DNA of 64,000 nucleotides from an uncultured delta proteobacterium (GTDB taxonomy: Bacteria > Myxococcota > Myxococcia > Myxococcales > 40CM-4-68-19), in NCBI GenBank assembly GCA_903911145.1, contig CAIWCD010000037.1, positions 61,350 to 125,349 on the forward strand, in the 5' to 3' direction. Both the position numbers and the translations under genes were made by a program. Shown in pieces: positions 26,751 to 35,415 of the stretch (its first letter is position 1; each line of letters begins with the position of its first letter). Under the pieces are notes generated by a model. It was not told the origin of the DNA and did not search any database. It worked only from the letters and a program-made list of their open reading frames with translations.

Positions 26751-28358
26751 CTATTCGTACGGGTCGTACGCCTCGCGATTGTTGGTCGCGCCGTAGGAGA
26801 GCACCGTCTCGTTCTTCGCGATCTTGGCGGCCTTGCGCTGCTGCTCGAGCCACGACTTGTAGAGAGCGTTCGAGCGCTGCGCCTCAACCGTGGCGCGTGC
26901 GGCGTGCTTCTCCTTGTCGTCGAACTTCGAGAGATCCGCACGCGTGCGCGACTTGACCTTGAAGACGTAGAGCGTGTCGTTGTCCTCGATGGGCGCCATC
27001 GGCGTCGCGCCCGCGGCCGTCTCGGCGAAGGCTGCGGCCGAGAGCTTCGGCGCGGTTCCAATGCCCGGCACATATCCCGCCGAGGGATGGAACTCCTCGG
27101 TGTCCGCGACCTGCGGCGTCGAGAACGAGGCGAAGTCGAACTGGCCCGGCGTCGCGGCCTTCTTGGCCGGGAACGAGTCGGCGAGGTCCTTGCCGAACTT
27201 CAGATCGGCGAGCGTGCTCTTGGCCTTCTCGAGCGCGAGCTGCTTCGCCTTCACACCCTTGATCTGATCTTTGGCAATCTGGCCGCGCACCTCATCGAGG
27301 GTCTGCACGCGCTCGGCGCGCGTCTCGTCTGCCTTGAGGATGTGGAAGCCAGTGCGGTCCTTGAACACGGGCGAGATCTCGCCCGTCTTGAGCTTGAGCG
27401 CCTCGGTCTCGAGCGTCGCGCCGTAGGGAGACGCGCCCTTCGAGATGAAGCCGAGGTCTCCACCTTGCGTCTTGGTGACCGAGTCCTCGCTCTTCTCCTT
27501 CGCGATTGCGCTGAAATCCTTGCCCGCCTGGACTTCGGCGTAGGCGGCATCGGCCCGAGCGCGCGCGGCCTTCTCGAGATCGGGGTTCGCGTTCGGCGGC
27601 AGGTTGACCGTGATGGCGCGAACCTTCACGCCGACGCCCTGGGTCCAGCGGGTCTTGAGATCCTTCTCGTACGCATCCTGGATCTCCTTTGCGTGATCCT
27701 TCGCGTACGCTTCGCCCTCTGCATCGGTCGGCGCGGCCTTGTCGCGGAACATGAACGCGCTGAACTTGACGTAGCTGATCGAGACGGCCTCGTGCTGCGC
27801 GATCCAGGCGGCCTTCACCTCTTCGTCGGAGACGGCAGCGCCGCCGAGGACGGCGTCGATGACGCGGCTGCGGATCAGGTCGCGTCGGTAGGCGGCCTCG
27901 AAGCGCGGGATGCTCATCCCGTAGCCGTTCTCGACCATGCGCTTGTAGTAGTCGTAGTCGAACTTGCCGTCCTGCTGGAACTGCTGCGCCTTCTGGATCT
28001 CGTTGGCGAGTTCGTCGTCGGTGACCGTGACGCCGAGCGCGGGCGCGGCCTGGGCGACGAGTTCCTGATCGACGAGCGAGTCGAGCGTTTCACTCTTGAG
28101 ATTGTCGCGCTGCGCGTTCTCGGTCGTGTACTTGCCGCCGCGCTGCTGCGACATCGAACGGAAGCGGTTGGCGTAGGCGTTGCTGAAGTCGGTCGCCGTC
28201 ACCAGATCGCCGTTCACGCGCGCGGCCCACGTCTCTGGCTCACGCGTACGAAACCCGCTCGAGCCGCGGCCGAACGAGAAGATGAAGACGAAGATGATGG
28301 CGCCGAAAAGCACGGCGATGAGCGACGACTTCGCGTTGGAGCGCATTACGTCGAGCAT
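26751..28358 (-). CDS. ppiD: PpiD-like membrane-anchored parvulin chaperone
   Basis: A 535-aa protein. One N-terminal transmembrane helix (about 15-33, LIAVLFGAIIFVFIFSFGRG) anchors it in the inner membrane facing the periplasm. A SurA-N-like chaperone region (about 45-200) is followed by a parvulin peptidyl-prolyl isomerase domain (about 255-355, with GGDLGFISKG and FHILKADE), a second half-domain and a C-terminal coiled tail. It helps outer-membrane and exported proteins fold. I chose ATG at 28358 because AGGAGA precedes it. It is divergent from mreC and co-transcribed with proC. Confidence 0.92.
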   Translation of the reverse strand: MLDVMRSNAKSSLIAVLFGAIIFVFIFSFGRGSSGFRTREPETWAARVNGDLVTATDFSNAYANRFRSMSQQRGGKYTTENAQRDNLKSETLDSLVDQELVAQAAPALGVTVTDDELANEIQKAQQFQQDGKFDYDYYKRMVENGYGMSIPRFEAAYRRDLIRSRVIDAVLGGAAVSDEEVKAAWIAQHEAVSISYVKFSAFMFRDKAAPTDAEGEAYAKDHAKEIQDAYEKDLKTRWTQGVGVKVRAITVNLPPNANPDLEKAARARADAAYAEVQAGKDFSAIAKEKSEDSVTKTQGGDLGFISKGASPYGATLETEALKLKTGEISPVFKDRTGFHILKADETRAERVQTLDEVRGQIAKDQIKGVKAKQLALEKAKSTLADLKFGKDLADSFPAKKAATPGQFDFASFSTPQVADTEEFHPSAGYVPGIGTAPKLSAAAFAETAAGATPMAPIEDNDTLYVFKVKSRTRADLSKFDDKEKHAARATVEAQRSNALYKSWLEQQRKAAKIAKNETVLSYGATNNREAYDPYE

Positions 28359-28482
28359 GGCGAGTTTCAATCTCCTGCGCTGACAGGCAGCGCGGGTGCG
28401 AGCAGCGACCGGGAAAATCCCTGAAAACACTCAGGGCGCCAAGCCGCAAAAGGGTTGACACCCTAGGGGCCAAGAGGCAGAA

Positions 28483-29409
28483 GTGCAAGCGCAAAACGCC
28501 GCCTTGAACTCTCTCCTCCGCCGCTATCGCGAAGTCGTCTTCGTCGGGCTCTTCCTGACGCTGCCCCTCTTCGTCTACTTCCTGCGCGACCAGAAGCGTT
28601 GGCTTGACCGCGCGCTGATTGCGTTCACGGCGCCCATCGAGCACGCGATCGTCGTCGCGGTCGGCGGCGTGACGGATGTCTGGGGCAACTACATCTGGCT
28701 CGTGCACACGCGTGCGCAGGACATGGCGCTCAGACAGGAGATGCTTCGCCAGCGCGCAGAACTGCAGCTCGCGGGAGAGATCACGACGGAGAACGCGCGG
28801 CTGCGCGGGCTTCTTGAACTGGCCGACAAGAGCGCGCCGCTCAAGCTGCTGGCTGCTCCGGTGATCGCGGTTGGTGCGTCGCCGCATAGCCACACGCTGA
28901 GGATCGGGCGCGGAACGAACGATGGCGTGCAGGCGGGCGAGGCCGTGATCGCGCCCGAGGGGATTGTCGGAACGATCACTCTGGTGACCGCGGGGTACGC
29001 CGACGTGCAGCTCATCGTCGCTCCGCAGGCCGCCGTGCCTGCTCTCTCGGCGCGCACGCGCGGACGCAGCACCGTGCGCGGCACCGGGGACTTGAGCCGC
29101 TGCCACCTCGACTACGCGCTGCGCACCGACGAACTCGTCGAGGGAGATCTGCTCGTCACAGCGGGCGGCGCGGGCTTCTTCCCGAAAGGCCTGCGCATCG
29201 GTCAGGTGGTCAACGTGCAGAAACGGGCGACGGGAATGTTCCTTGGAGCCGAGGTGGTGCCCGCAGTCGATTTCTCGCGCCTTGACGAAGTGCTCATCGT
29301 TCTTTCGTCGCCGAGTGAACTCGCGCCGCTCCCGGTCGATCCGGCATCCTTGCGGCCGCCGGATGCCCACCCGAGCCCCGGGGCGCACGACACGGGGCCG
29401 CGCCCATGA
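28483..29409 (+). CDS. mreC: Rod shape-determining protein MreC
   Basis: A periplasmic scaffold of the elongasome, 308 aa. It has an N-terminal transmembrane helix (about 18-36), a coiled coil (about 75-115) and the double beta-barrel MreC core (about 120-285) with GTNDGVQAGEAVIAPEGIVG and DELVEGDLLVTAGGAGFFPKGL. A Pro/Ala-rich tail follows. The start is GTG with AGAGG upstream. The stop overlaps mreD (ATGA). mreB is not in this window. A TTGACA at 28455 lacks a matching -10. Confidence 0.95.
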   Translation: MQAQNAALNSLLRRYREVVFVGLFLTLPLFVYFLRDQKRWLDRALIAFTAPIEHAIVVAVGGVTDVWGNYIWLVHTRAQDMALRQEMLRQRAELQLAGEITTENARLRGLLELADKSAPLKLLAAPVIAVGASPHSHTLRIGRGTNDGVQAGEAVIAPEGIVGTITLVTAGYADVQLIVAPQAAVPALSARTRGRSTVRGTGDLSRCHLDYALRTDELVEGDLLVTAGGAGFFPKGLRIGQVVNVQKRATGMFLGAEVVPAVDFSRLDEVLIVLSSPSELAPLPVDPASLRPPDAHPSPGAHDTGPRP

Positions 29410-29939
29410 CTCTGCGCAACCTGCTCATCGTCTGCGTCTGCTTCTTGGTCGCCGTTCTTGAATCGACCATCCCTGTTCTGCTTCCACCGTTCATGCGCTC
29501 GCTGCGCGCCGATCTACTGCTCGCGGTCGTTCTCTATCTCGCGCTTCACGACGAGTGGGTTCAGGGCGCAGGCCTCTCGTTCTTTGCGGGATATCTCTCC
29601 GACCTCTCCGCCGCGACGCCGGCGGGCATCTATGCGTTCCTCGCGGTGCTGACATTCGTCATCGTGCGAACCACTGCAAGCGCCTTCCGCGCCGACGGGG
29701 GGCTGGAAGCGGCCGCGCTGGCCTTCGTTGCCTCGCTCATCCATGCGCTCTTCGCCACGCTGCTGTTCAAGTTGCTTTTCAGCGACTCTTCCCTCTCGTT
29801 GCACATCGCGTGGCTGGGCAGCGCATTCGCGACAGGGCTCGGCGCGATGCCCATTTTCGCGCTGCTGCGCCGCCTCGACGAGAGCCTCCTGCCCGCCGGT
29901 GAGACGCTGGGGCCCGGCGCTCGGGCGCGCGCGCGTTAA
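29406..29939 (+). CDS. mreD: Rod shape-determining protein MreD
   Basis: An inner-membrane elongasome component of 177 aa with five to six transmembrane segments, the usual size. Sequence landmarks are LRADLLLAVVLYLALHDEWVQG (MreD family) and AATPAGIYAFL. It overlaps mreC by four nt and lies 30 nt before the PBP2 gene. Confidence 0.93.
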   Translation: MTLRNLLIVCVCFLVAVLESTIPVLLPPFMRSLRADLLLAVVLYLALHDEWVQGAGLSFFAGYLSDLSAATPAGIYAFLAVLTFVIVRTTASAFRADGGLEAAALAFVASLIHALFATLLFKLLFSDSSLSLHIAWLGSAFATGLGAMPIFALLRRLDESLLPAGETLGPGARARAR

Positions 29940-29969
29940 TCGGCATATAGAGAGCGCGAGACGATTAAA

Positions 29970-32024
29970 ATGCTGGTTCGCCGCAACGCCGACGACATTC
30001 GCGAAATCCGCCCCCGCGCAGCCCTCGCCGCGCTGATGGTTGTCTGCGCGATGTGCGTGCTCGTCGTGCGCCTCTACCAGTTACAGATAGCCCGCGGCGA
30101 CGACTATTATCAGCAGTCGATTTCGAACTATCGCAAGTCGCTCTTTGTGCCGGCCGATCGCGGGCTGCTCAAGGATCGAAACGGCCAGGTGCTGGTTGAG
30201 AATCGGCCCAGCTACGACATCTTCCTTACTCCTGCCTTCTGTCGCGGGAAGGAGAAGGAAGAGGTCATGGCGAAGCTCGCGGCGGATTTGAAGATGGAGA
30301 AGGAGGATATCGATCGAATGCACCGCGATTACGACCGCGCGGTGCAGAGCAAGGACAAGCTCGAGCGGTTCAAGCCATATCTGATTGAGCTCGATATCCC
30401 GCGCGATCAAGTGGACGTGATCGAGTCGCACCGGGTCGAGTTGACCTGCGTCGATCTGATTCCCTCTCCGCACCGGAGCTATCGCGCCGGAGACGCGCTC
30501 GGACATGTGCTCGGGTATATGAGCGAGGTTACGCCCGAAGAGATGGAGACCCACGCGGAGTATCGGCGCGGACAGACGATCGGGCGGCGCGGGCTGGAGC
30601 GGCGCTGGGAAAAGGAGCTGAGGGGCGAGGATGGCAAGGAGACGATTGCTGTCGACGCGCAGGGCCGCAAGCTCGACGAGAGCGTGAACCAGCTCCTGAT
30701 TCCCGAGGATGAGCGATATATCCCGGCCACGCCCGGCGATAATCTCGTTCTATCCCTCGATCAGCGTCTGGAGGAGTTGGCGGACAAGTCGTTTCCGGGG
30801 CGAGCGGGCGCTGTCGTTGTCATGGAAGCCAAGACCGGTTTCATCCTCGCGCTCGTTTCGCGGCCTTCGTTTGATGCCAATAAGATGTCCCAGCGCATTA
30901 CCCGTGCTGAATTGCAGGCGCTCAATGAAGATCCGCTCAAGCCGTTGATTAACCGGGTGATGAACGAGAACTACCACCCGGGATCCACATTCAAGCCTGT
31001 GCTTGCGCTCGCGGGTCTCGAGAGAGGCGCGATTGCTCCGCAGAGCAGCATCTATTGCAATGGCGGATATACCGTTGGTAATCACCGCTGGCGCTGCGAT
31101 AAGCCCAGCGGGCACGGTGCACTCGACGTGAAGCGTGCGCTGCAATACTCCTGTGACGTCTTCTTTTATGCTCTCGGCGATCGACTCGGCCTCGATCCGA
31201 TCGCGCAGATGGCCCATTCGCTCGGTTTTGGCCAGCCGACTGGACTCGATCTTGGCAAGGAGATCCCGGGAATCATCCCCGATACCGACTATGTCGTGAA
31301 GGTATTCGGCTCCTATTCAAAGGGGCACGCGATCAACGCGGCGATCGGGCAGGGCGAGATCAACGTAACGCCGCTGCAGGAGGCCGTCGCATATGCCGCG
31401 ATTGGAAATGGTGGCACGGTCTATCGTCCGCAGATCGTCAAGCGGGTGGAGGCATATGACGGGCATACGCTGCAGGAGTTCGCGCCGATCGTCGAGAGGC
31501 AATTGGAGTTCAAGCCGACGACGATTCAATCCGTGCGCGCAGGCCTCGTTGCGGTGGTGAATGAGCCAGGAGGGACCGCCTATGCCACGCGATTGGCAGA
31601 TATCAAGTTCGCGGGAAAGACCGGTACCGCGCAGGTCGTGACTCTGGGCACCAAGCAGAAGCTGAATCCCGAAACGCAGGCGTATCTCTCGCGCGACCAC
31701 GCCTGGTTTACTGCTTATGCTCCGGCAGTTGATCCCGAGATTGTCGTGGTGGTGATTAATGAGCACGGCGGCTGGGGTGCGACGGGCGCGGCCCCGACAG
31801 CGTCGAAAATCATCGCCGGATATTTCCAATTCAAGGCGCAGGATGCGGCCAATCGGCTGGCCTCCGATATCGCCGATGCGGGAGTGACGATGCCCGCGCA
31901 CGGTGGCGTCGAGCGCCCGCTGCCTCCCCGCGAGAACGAGCAACTTCCACCCGAAGAGATTCTGCCTCCGCCGATCGATCCGTCTCCCGCCGATGCGGGG
32001 CCGTTGGTCCCGCATCTGAACTGA
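29970..32024 (+). CDS. mrdA: Penicillin-binding protein 2, elongasome transpeptidase
   Basis: Peptidoglycan D,D-transpeptidase for cell elongation, 684 aa. It has a transmembrane anchor (about 17-38), a pedestal/dimerisation region with FVPADRGLLKDRNGQVL, and a transpeptidase domain with STFKP (nucleophile Ser339), YSCD as the second motif and KTGTA (Lys550). The C-terminus is a Pro-rich tail of about 50 residues. It lies between mreD and rodA. Compared with its neighbours, the gene uses visibly more A/T-ending codons. Confidence 0.97.
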   Translation: MLVRRNADDIREIRPRAALAALMVVCAMCVLVVRLYQLQIARGDDYYQQSISNYRKSLFVPADRGLLKDRNGQVLVENRPSYDIFLTPAFCRGKEKEEVMAKLAADLKMEKEDIDRMHRDYDRAVQSKDKLERFKPYLIELDIPRDQVDVIESHRVELTCVDLIPSPHRSYRAGDALGHVLGYMSEVTPEEMETHAEYRRGQTIGRRGLERRWEKELRGEDGKETIAVDAQGRKLDESVNQLLIPEDERYIPATPGDNLVLSLDQRLEELADKSFPGRAGAVVVMEAKTGFILALVSRPSFDANKMSQRITRAELQALNEDPLKPLINRVMNENYHPGSTFKPVLALAGLERGAIAPQSSIYCNGGYTVGNHRWRCDKPSGHGALDVKRALQYSCDVFFYALGDRLGLDPIAQMAHSLGFGQPTGLDLGKEIPGIIPDTDYVVKVFGSYSKGHAINAAIGQGEINVTPLQEAVAYAAIGNGGTVYRPQIVKRVEAYDGHTLQEFAPIVERQLEFKPTTIQSVRAGLVAVVNEPGGTAYATRLADIKFAGKTGTAQVVTLGTKQKLNPETQAYLSRDHAWFTAYAPAVDPEIVVVVINEHGGWGATGAAPTASKIIAGYFQFKAQDAANRLASDIADAGVTMPAHGGVERPLPPRENEQLPPEEILPPPIDPSPADAGPLVPHLN

Positions 32025-32041
32025 AGAATCGAGAGACTCAA

Positions 32042-33151
32042 GTGGCCGCGCTCTCCACAGAGAAGAAGTTGAATGACCTGCACTGGCCGCTGGTTGCCAC
32101 CACGCTCCTGATCTGCACTCTCGGCGTCTGGAATCTCGCCTCGGCAACGCACAACTCCGGCAATGCTCTCTGGACTGCGCAGCTCTATGCAATGCTCGCC
32201 GGCTTCGTCCTGATCGGACTGACGTTGCTCGTCGATTATCGATGGCTGCAAACGCTCGCCTGGCCGGCTTATGCCTCGGTGGTTGCATTGCTCGTCGGCG
32301 TCGCTCTCGTGGGCAAGTCGTCGCATGGTGCGAAGCGCTGGCTTCAGCTCGGCCATATCCAGATCCAGCCGAGCGAGTTTCTCAAGCTGGCGCTGATTCT
32401 CGTATTGGCGCGCTGGTTTTCTCGCGACGAAACGGGCGCGCGTGAGGGTCATTATCGATTAACGGATCTGTTCTGGCCTTTCCTGGTGATTTTAATCCCG
32501 GTCGCGCTGGTCAAGCAGCAGCCCGACTTGAGCACCGCGGTCGTGTCGCTCTTTATCTCGATGACAATGATTCTCTTTGCGAAGGTGCGCCTGCGGGATC
32601 TCTTCATGCTGGCAGGCAGTGCGGCGGCGATTGCGTTTGTCGTCTGGCAGAAGTTTCTCAAGCCGTTTCAGAAAGACCGCATCCTCACGTTCATTAATCC
32701 GGAGGCCTACGCGAAGACGCAGGGGTATCACGCGATCCAGAGTCAGATCGCGATTGGCTCCGGCCAACTTCGCGGTAAGGGATGGGGCGAGGGAACGCAG
32801 AACCAGTTGCGCTTTCTCCCCGAGCAGCATACCGATTTCATCTTCTCCGTCTGGGCAGAAGAGCACGGCTTCATTCTCTCCATTCTCGTGGTGCTGCTCT
32901 ATATGTTCGTCGCGCTCGCGGCACTCGATATCGCGGCCAATGCTCGCGAGAAGTTCGGCTCGTTCCTCTGCGTGGGTGTCGCCGGTCTTTTCTTCTGGCA
33001 CGCGTTCATCAACATCGGAATGGTCACCGGTGTTCTGCCCGTCATGGGTGTGCCGCTGCCGCTGTTCTCCTATGGTGGCAGCAGCGTCATCGTCGATCTG
33101 CTCGGCATCGGGCTCTTATTAAACGTGAGCTTAAGACGCTTCATGTTCTGA
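32042..33151 (+). CDS. rodA: SEDS peptidoglycan polymerase RodA
   Basis: A peptidoglycan glycosyltransferase of the SEDS family that partners PBP2, 369 aa, ten transmembrane segments. Landmarks are KRWLQLGHIQIQPSEFLKLALI, the catalytic-loop EEHGF and MGVPLPLFSYGGSS. The start is GTG, 17 nt after the PBP2 stop. Five TTA codons and an AGA occur, three TTA and the AGA near the C-terminus (33116-33136), unusual for this GC level. A degraded acetyltransferase gene overlaps its last 21 bases on the other strand. Confidence 0.96.
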   Translation: MAALSTEKKLNDLHWPLVATTLLICTLGVWNLASATHNSGNALWTAQLYAMLAGFVLIGLTLLVDYRWLQTLAWPAYASVVALLVGVALVGKSSHGAKRWLQLGHIQIQPSEFLKLALILVLARWFSRDETGAREGHYRLTDLFWPFLVILIPVALVKQQPDLSTAVVSLFISMTMILFAKVRLRDLFMLAGSAAAIAFVVWQKFLKPFQKDRILTFINPEAYAKTQGYHAIQSQIAIGSGQLRGKGWGEGTQNQLRFLPEQHTDFIFSVWAEEHGFILSILVVLLYMFVALAALDIAANAREKFGSFLCVGVAGLFFWHAFINIGMVTGVLPVMGVPLPLFSYGGSSVIVDLLGIGLLLNVSLRRFMF

Positions 33152-33671
33152 TCGTCGAGAGGCGATCATGCGCGCGCGAAAGCCGGACGCGGGATGCGTG
33201 CTCGTGTACCAATTGCCCAACTCGCGATCGATCGGCGGCATCTCCTCGAGCGTGAACTTGCAGACGTCGCTCCAGGTCTCGCCGAGCAGCGCCTGGTGGA
33301 ACAGACTCGAACCTGCGCGGACGATCCTCCTCGTCTCGTGAGGCGTCTGCTGCTGCTCGCCACTGTCGAGGTGCAGCGCGCTGGTGAGCGAGAGCGCTCC
33401 AACGCCAACGTCGGTGAGGTAGCTTTCGCCGCCGATCTCCACGCGCAGGAATAGGTGGGTGCGCGGAGGGATGAAGTCGCGCGGACGATCGATTCGCACC
33501 CGTGCACTCAGCGGCGCGACTTGAAAGCCCAGTTGCGCCAGCACCACGAGCAAGAGGCCATTCTGCTCGAAGCAGTATCCTCCGCGCCTGCGTGATCTCG
33601 TGCAGCGCCGCGAGCGTGGCATCTCGTGGACCGCGATATCCGATGCGAGCGAAGTAGGCGTCGAGATCCAT
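33131..33671 (-). pseudogene. Decayed arylamine N-acetyltransferase
   Basis: Remnant of a NAT-family acetyltransferase in two reading frames. The frame from the ATG at 33671 gives MDLDAYFARIGYRGPRDATL, the NAT start, and ends its match near 33595. The match resumes in another frame with RRGGYCFEQNGLLL (catalytic Cys) and continues through THLFLRVEIGGESYLTDVGVGA (His and Asp) to NWYTSTHPASGF. The stretch that normally holds the FENLD motif is missing, about 100 nt by comparison with the family as I know it, and the frame shifts at that junction. The C-terminal third is also gone; the frame ends inside rodA. Not expected to give active enzyme. Confidence 0.8.
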
Positions 33672-33680
33672 GAGCACTGG

Positions 33681-33707
33681 CGCGCGGCAGAGGTCATCTG
33701 CCGCGCG
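33681..33707. terminator. Perfect 11-bp hairpin after thioredoxin
   Basis: CGCGCGGCAGA and TCTGCCGCGCG form an 11-bp stem with a 5-nt loop, 16 nt past the thioredoxin stop. No T-run follows on either strand. A strong hairpin and a likely transcription end, possibly helped by Rho. Confidence 0.6.
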
Positions 33708-33722
33708 AAACAGCAGACCCGA

Positions 33723-34052
33723 TTAGAGCGACTTCTTGATCATCGCGTCGAGCTTGTTCTTCGGAACCGCGCCGATCACCTGGTCCGCGACCTGGCCGCC
33801 CTTGAAGAGGATGAGCGTCGGGATGCTCATGATGCTGTACTTCTGCGGCACGCCCGGGTGCGCGTCGATGTCCATCTTCCCGATCTTGACGCGGCCCTTG
33901 TACTCCTTGGCCAGCTCCTCGATCGACGGCGCGATCGCGCGGCACGGCCCGCACCAGGTGGCCCAGAAGTCGACCAGCACCGGAACGTCGGAGCCGAGCA
34001 CCTCGGTCTGGAAATTGTCGTCAGTGATGGTCACGAGATCGGGGCTGGCCAT
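33723..34052 (-). CDS. trxA: Thioredoxin
   Basis: A 109-aa cytosolic disulfide reductase with the canonical WCGPC active site (Cys34, Cys37), preceded by VLVDFWATW and followed by the cis-Pro segment SIPTLILFKGG. The length is normal. I chose ATG at 34052 because GAGG lies close upstream; an in-frame ATG at 34112 would add 20 residues not seen in thioredoxins. The 189-nt gap to the divergent small gene presumably holds its promoter, though I cannot place it. Confidence 0.96.
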   Translation of the reverse strand: MASPDLVTITDDNFQTEVLGSDVPVLVDFWATWCGPCRAIAPSIEELAKEYKGRVKIGKMDIDAHPGVPQKYSIMSIPTLILFKGGQVADQVIGAVPKNKLDAMIKKSL

Positions 34053-34241
34053 GAATTCCTCGGGGTGCGATGTCGGGCGCGCAATCTGCACGAGCTTGCG
34101 CAGCGTTGGCAACTTGGAAACACTCGTTCACGAGCAGTCGTTTGATGCCGCGCAGGCCCGCGCGATTCCGGCTTTCCCATTGCGCCACCGATTCGCCGCT
34201 GGTATCTCGTCGCCCTCTTCTCTCCTTGCGAGATGGCGCCC

Positions 34242-34556
34242 ATGTCTGACTATCTCTTCGTCCCGCAGGCCGTGCTCGACCGCTGGAGCGAGCAGGGTGC
34301 CGCGCAGGTTGACGGCTCGGTGCTGACACTTGTGCCTCTTGATCGGCGCTATGCGCTGACCGCCGCCGTTCGCTTCATCAAGATGGAGGCCGGCGAGGAT
34401 CACGCGGGCCTGTTGACACACGTGCGCACCGACGCCGCGCTCCGGAACATGGGCGCGGAGCACTATCTCGAGTCGGTGATATTCGGCGAGTCCGCCTATG
34501 AAGTGCAGCAGGGGTTTCTTGCCGACGCCGCCGCACTCGCGCACGCGAATCACTAA
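34242..34556 (+). CDS. Small conserved-looking protein of unknown function
   Basis: A 104-aa cytosolic protein starting MSDYLFVPQAVLDRW, with no signal or membrane segment. The sequence is compact and ordered (LTLVPLDRRYALTAAVRF, AEHYLESVIFGESAYEV). An ATG three codons upstream is possible. It precedes the hemX-like gene by 13 nt on the same strand, so it may belong to that operon. I do not recognise the family. Confidence 0.72.
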   Translation: MSDYLFVPQAVLDRWSEQGAAQVDGSVLTLVPLDRRYALTAAVRFIKMEAGEDHAGLLTHVRTDAALRNMGAEHYLESVIFGESAYEVQQGFLADAAALAHANH

Positions 34557-34569
34557 CTGAGGAGTTTCT

Positions 34570-35415
34570 GTGGCCGCCGCGCTTGTTCACCTCTCGCTGC
34601 TCGCCTATTCGGCAGCGGCGGGCTGCTATCTGACGTGGCTCGTGCGCGTCTCGCCCAGGCTGGTGGCGGCCGGGCGCGCGCTGCTCTTCGTCGGACTGCT
34701 CGCGCACGTCGGAGCCTTTGCGGCAGCGCCACACGTGGATGCGCCCTGGCGAGGCGGGCAACTGTTCAGCCTGATCGCCGCGGCCGCGGTTGCGCTCTAT
34801 CTGCTGATTGATCTGCGCTCGCGCGTTCCTGTTGCAGGTGCGTTCGTGGCGCCACTGACGATCGCCGCGATGGTGCCAGCGCACCTCGTCCACGCTGAAG
34901 CGCAGGCAAATGCGCCCGTGCTCACGCACTCTGTGATCTTGCCACTTCATGTGCTTGCGGCGACTCTCGGAAGCGGCGCGCTGCTGGTCGCCTTCGCGCT
35001 GGCGCTGCTCTATCTGGGCGGCGAAAAGCAGCTGAAGGGAAAGCAGGGCGGACGGCTCCTGGCGCGGCTTCCATCGCTCACTCTGGTTGATCAACTCGGC
35101 TGGCAGTTGACCGTCTGGTCATTCATCCTCCTCTCGATCGTGATCGTCACCGGCTCGTTCGTGATGCACTCCGAGAGCGGAAATCTCCTCCGCCCCGACG
35201 CCAAGGAGCTCTTCGCGCTGCTCGCCTGGGCGCTGCTCGCGGGTCTGGTGCAGGCGCGTCTGGTCGCTGGATGGCGCGGACGCAGAACCGCGATGCTCGT
35301 TGTCGTTGGCTTCCTGCTGCTCGTGGGCAGCTACGTCGGACTCCTCGCCGGATCCCCTCTCGGCGTCTCGGTCGACGCGCGAAACATCGTCAGTATCGAG
35401 AGGGCGGCAGGATAG
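34570..35415 (+). CDS. HemX/CcsA-like membrane protein
   Basis: A 281-aa protein with eight predicted transmembrane segments, of the cytochrome c assembly (CcsA/HemX) family. The heme-handling WGW-like region is reduced, but H-containing loops are present (LPLHVLAATLG and SFVMHSESGNLLRPD). It precedes hemA with a TAGTG one-base overlap, the usual place for hemX. In other bacteria HemX affects GluTR abundance; the same role here is inference. The start is GTG with GAGGAG upstream. Confidence 0.85.
   Translation: MAAALVHLSLLAYSAAAGCYLTWLVRVSPRLVAAGRALLFVGLLAHVGAFAAAPHVDAPWRGGQLFSLIAAAAVALYLLIDLRSRVPVAGAFVAPLTIAAMVPAHLVHAEAQANAPVLTHSVILPLHVLAATLGSGALLVAFALALLYLGGEKQLKGKQGGRLLARLPSLTLVDQLGWQLTVWSFILLSIVIVTGSFVMHSESGNLLRPDAKELFALLAWALLAGLVQARLVAGWRGRRTAMLVVVGFLLLVGSYVGLLAGSPLGVSVDARNIVSIERAAG

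Noticed and set aside
26325..28424. 699-aa plus-strand frame opposite ppiD and proC
   Set aside because: Low-complexity shadow with no motif; the minus-strand genes are clear.
28455..28460. TTGACA before mreC as a promoter
   Set aside because: No -10-like hexamer lies 16-18 nt downstream, and the spacing to the GTG is too short.
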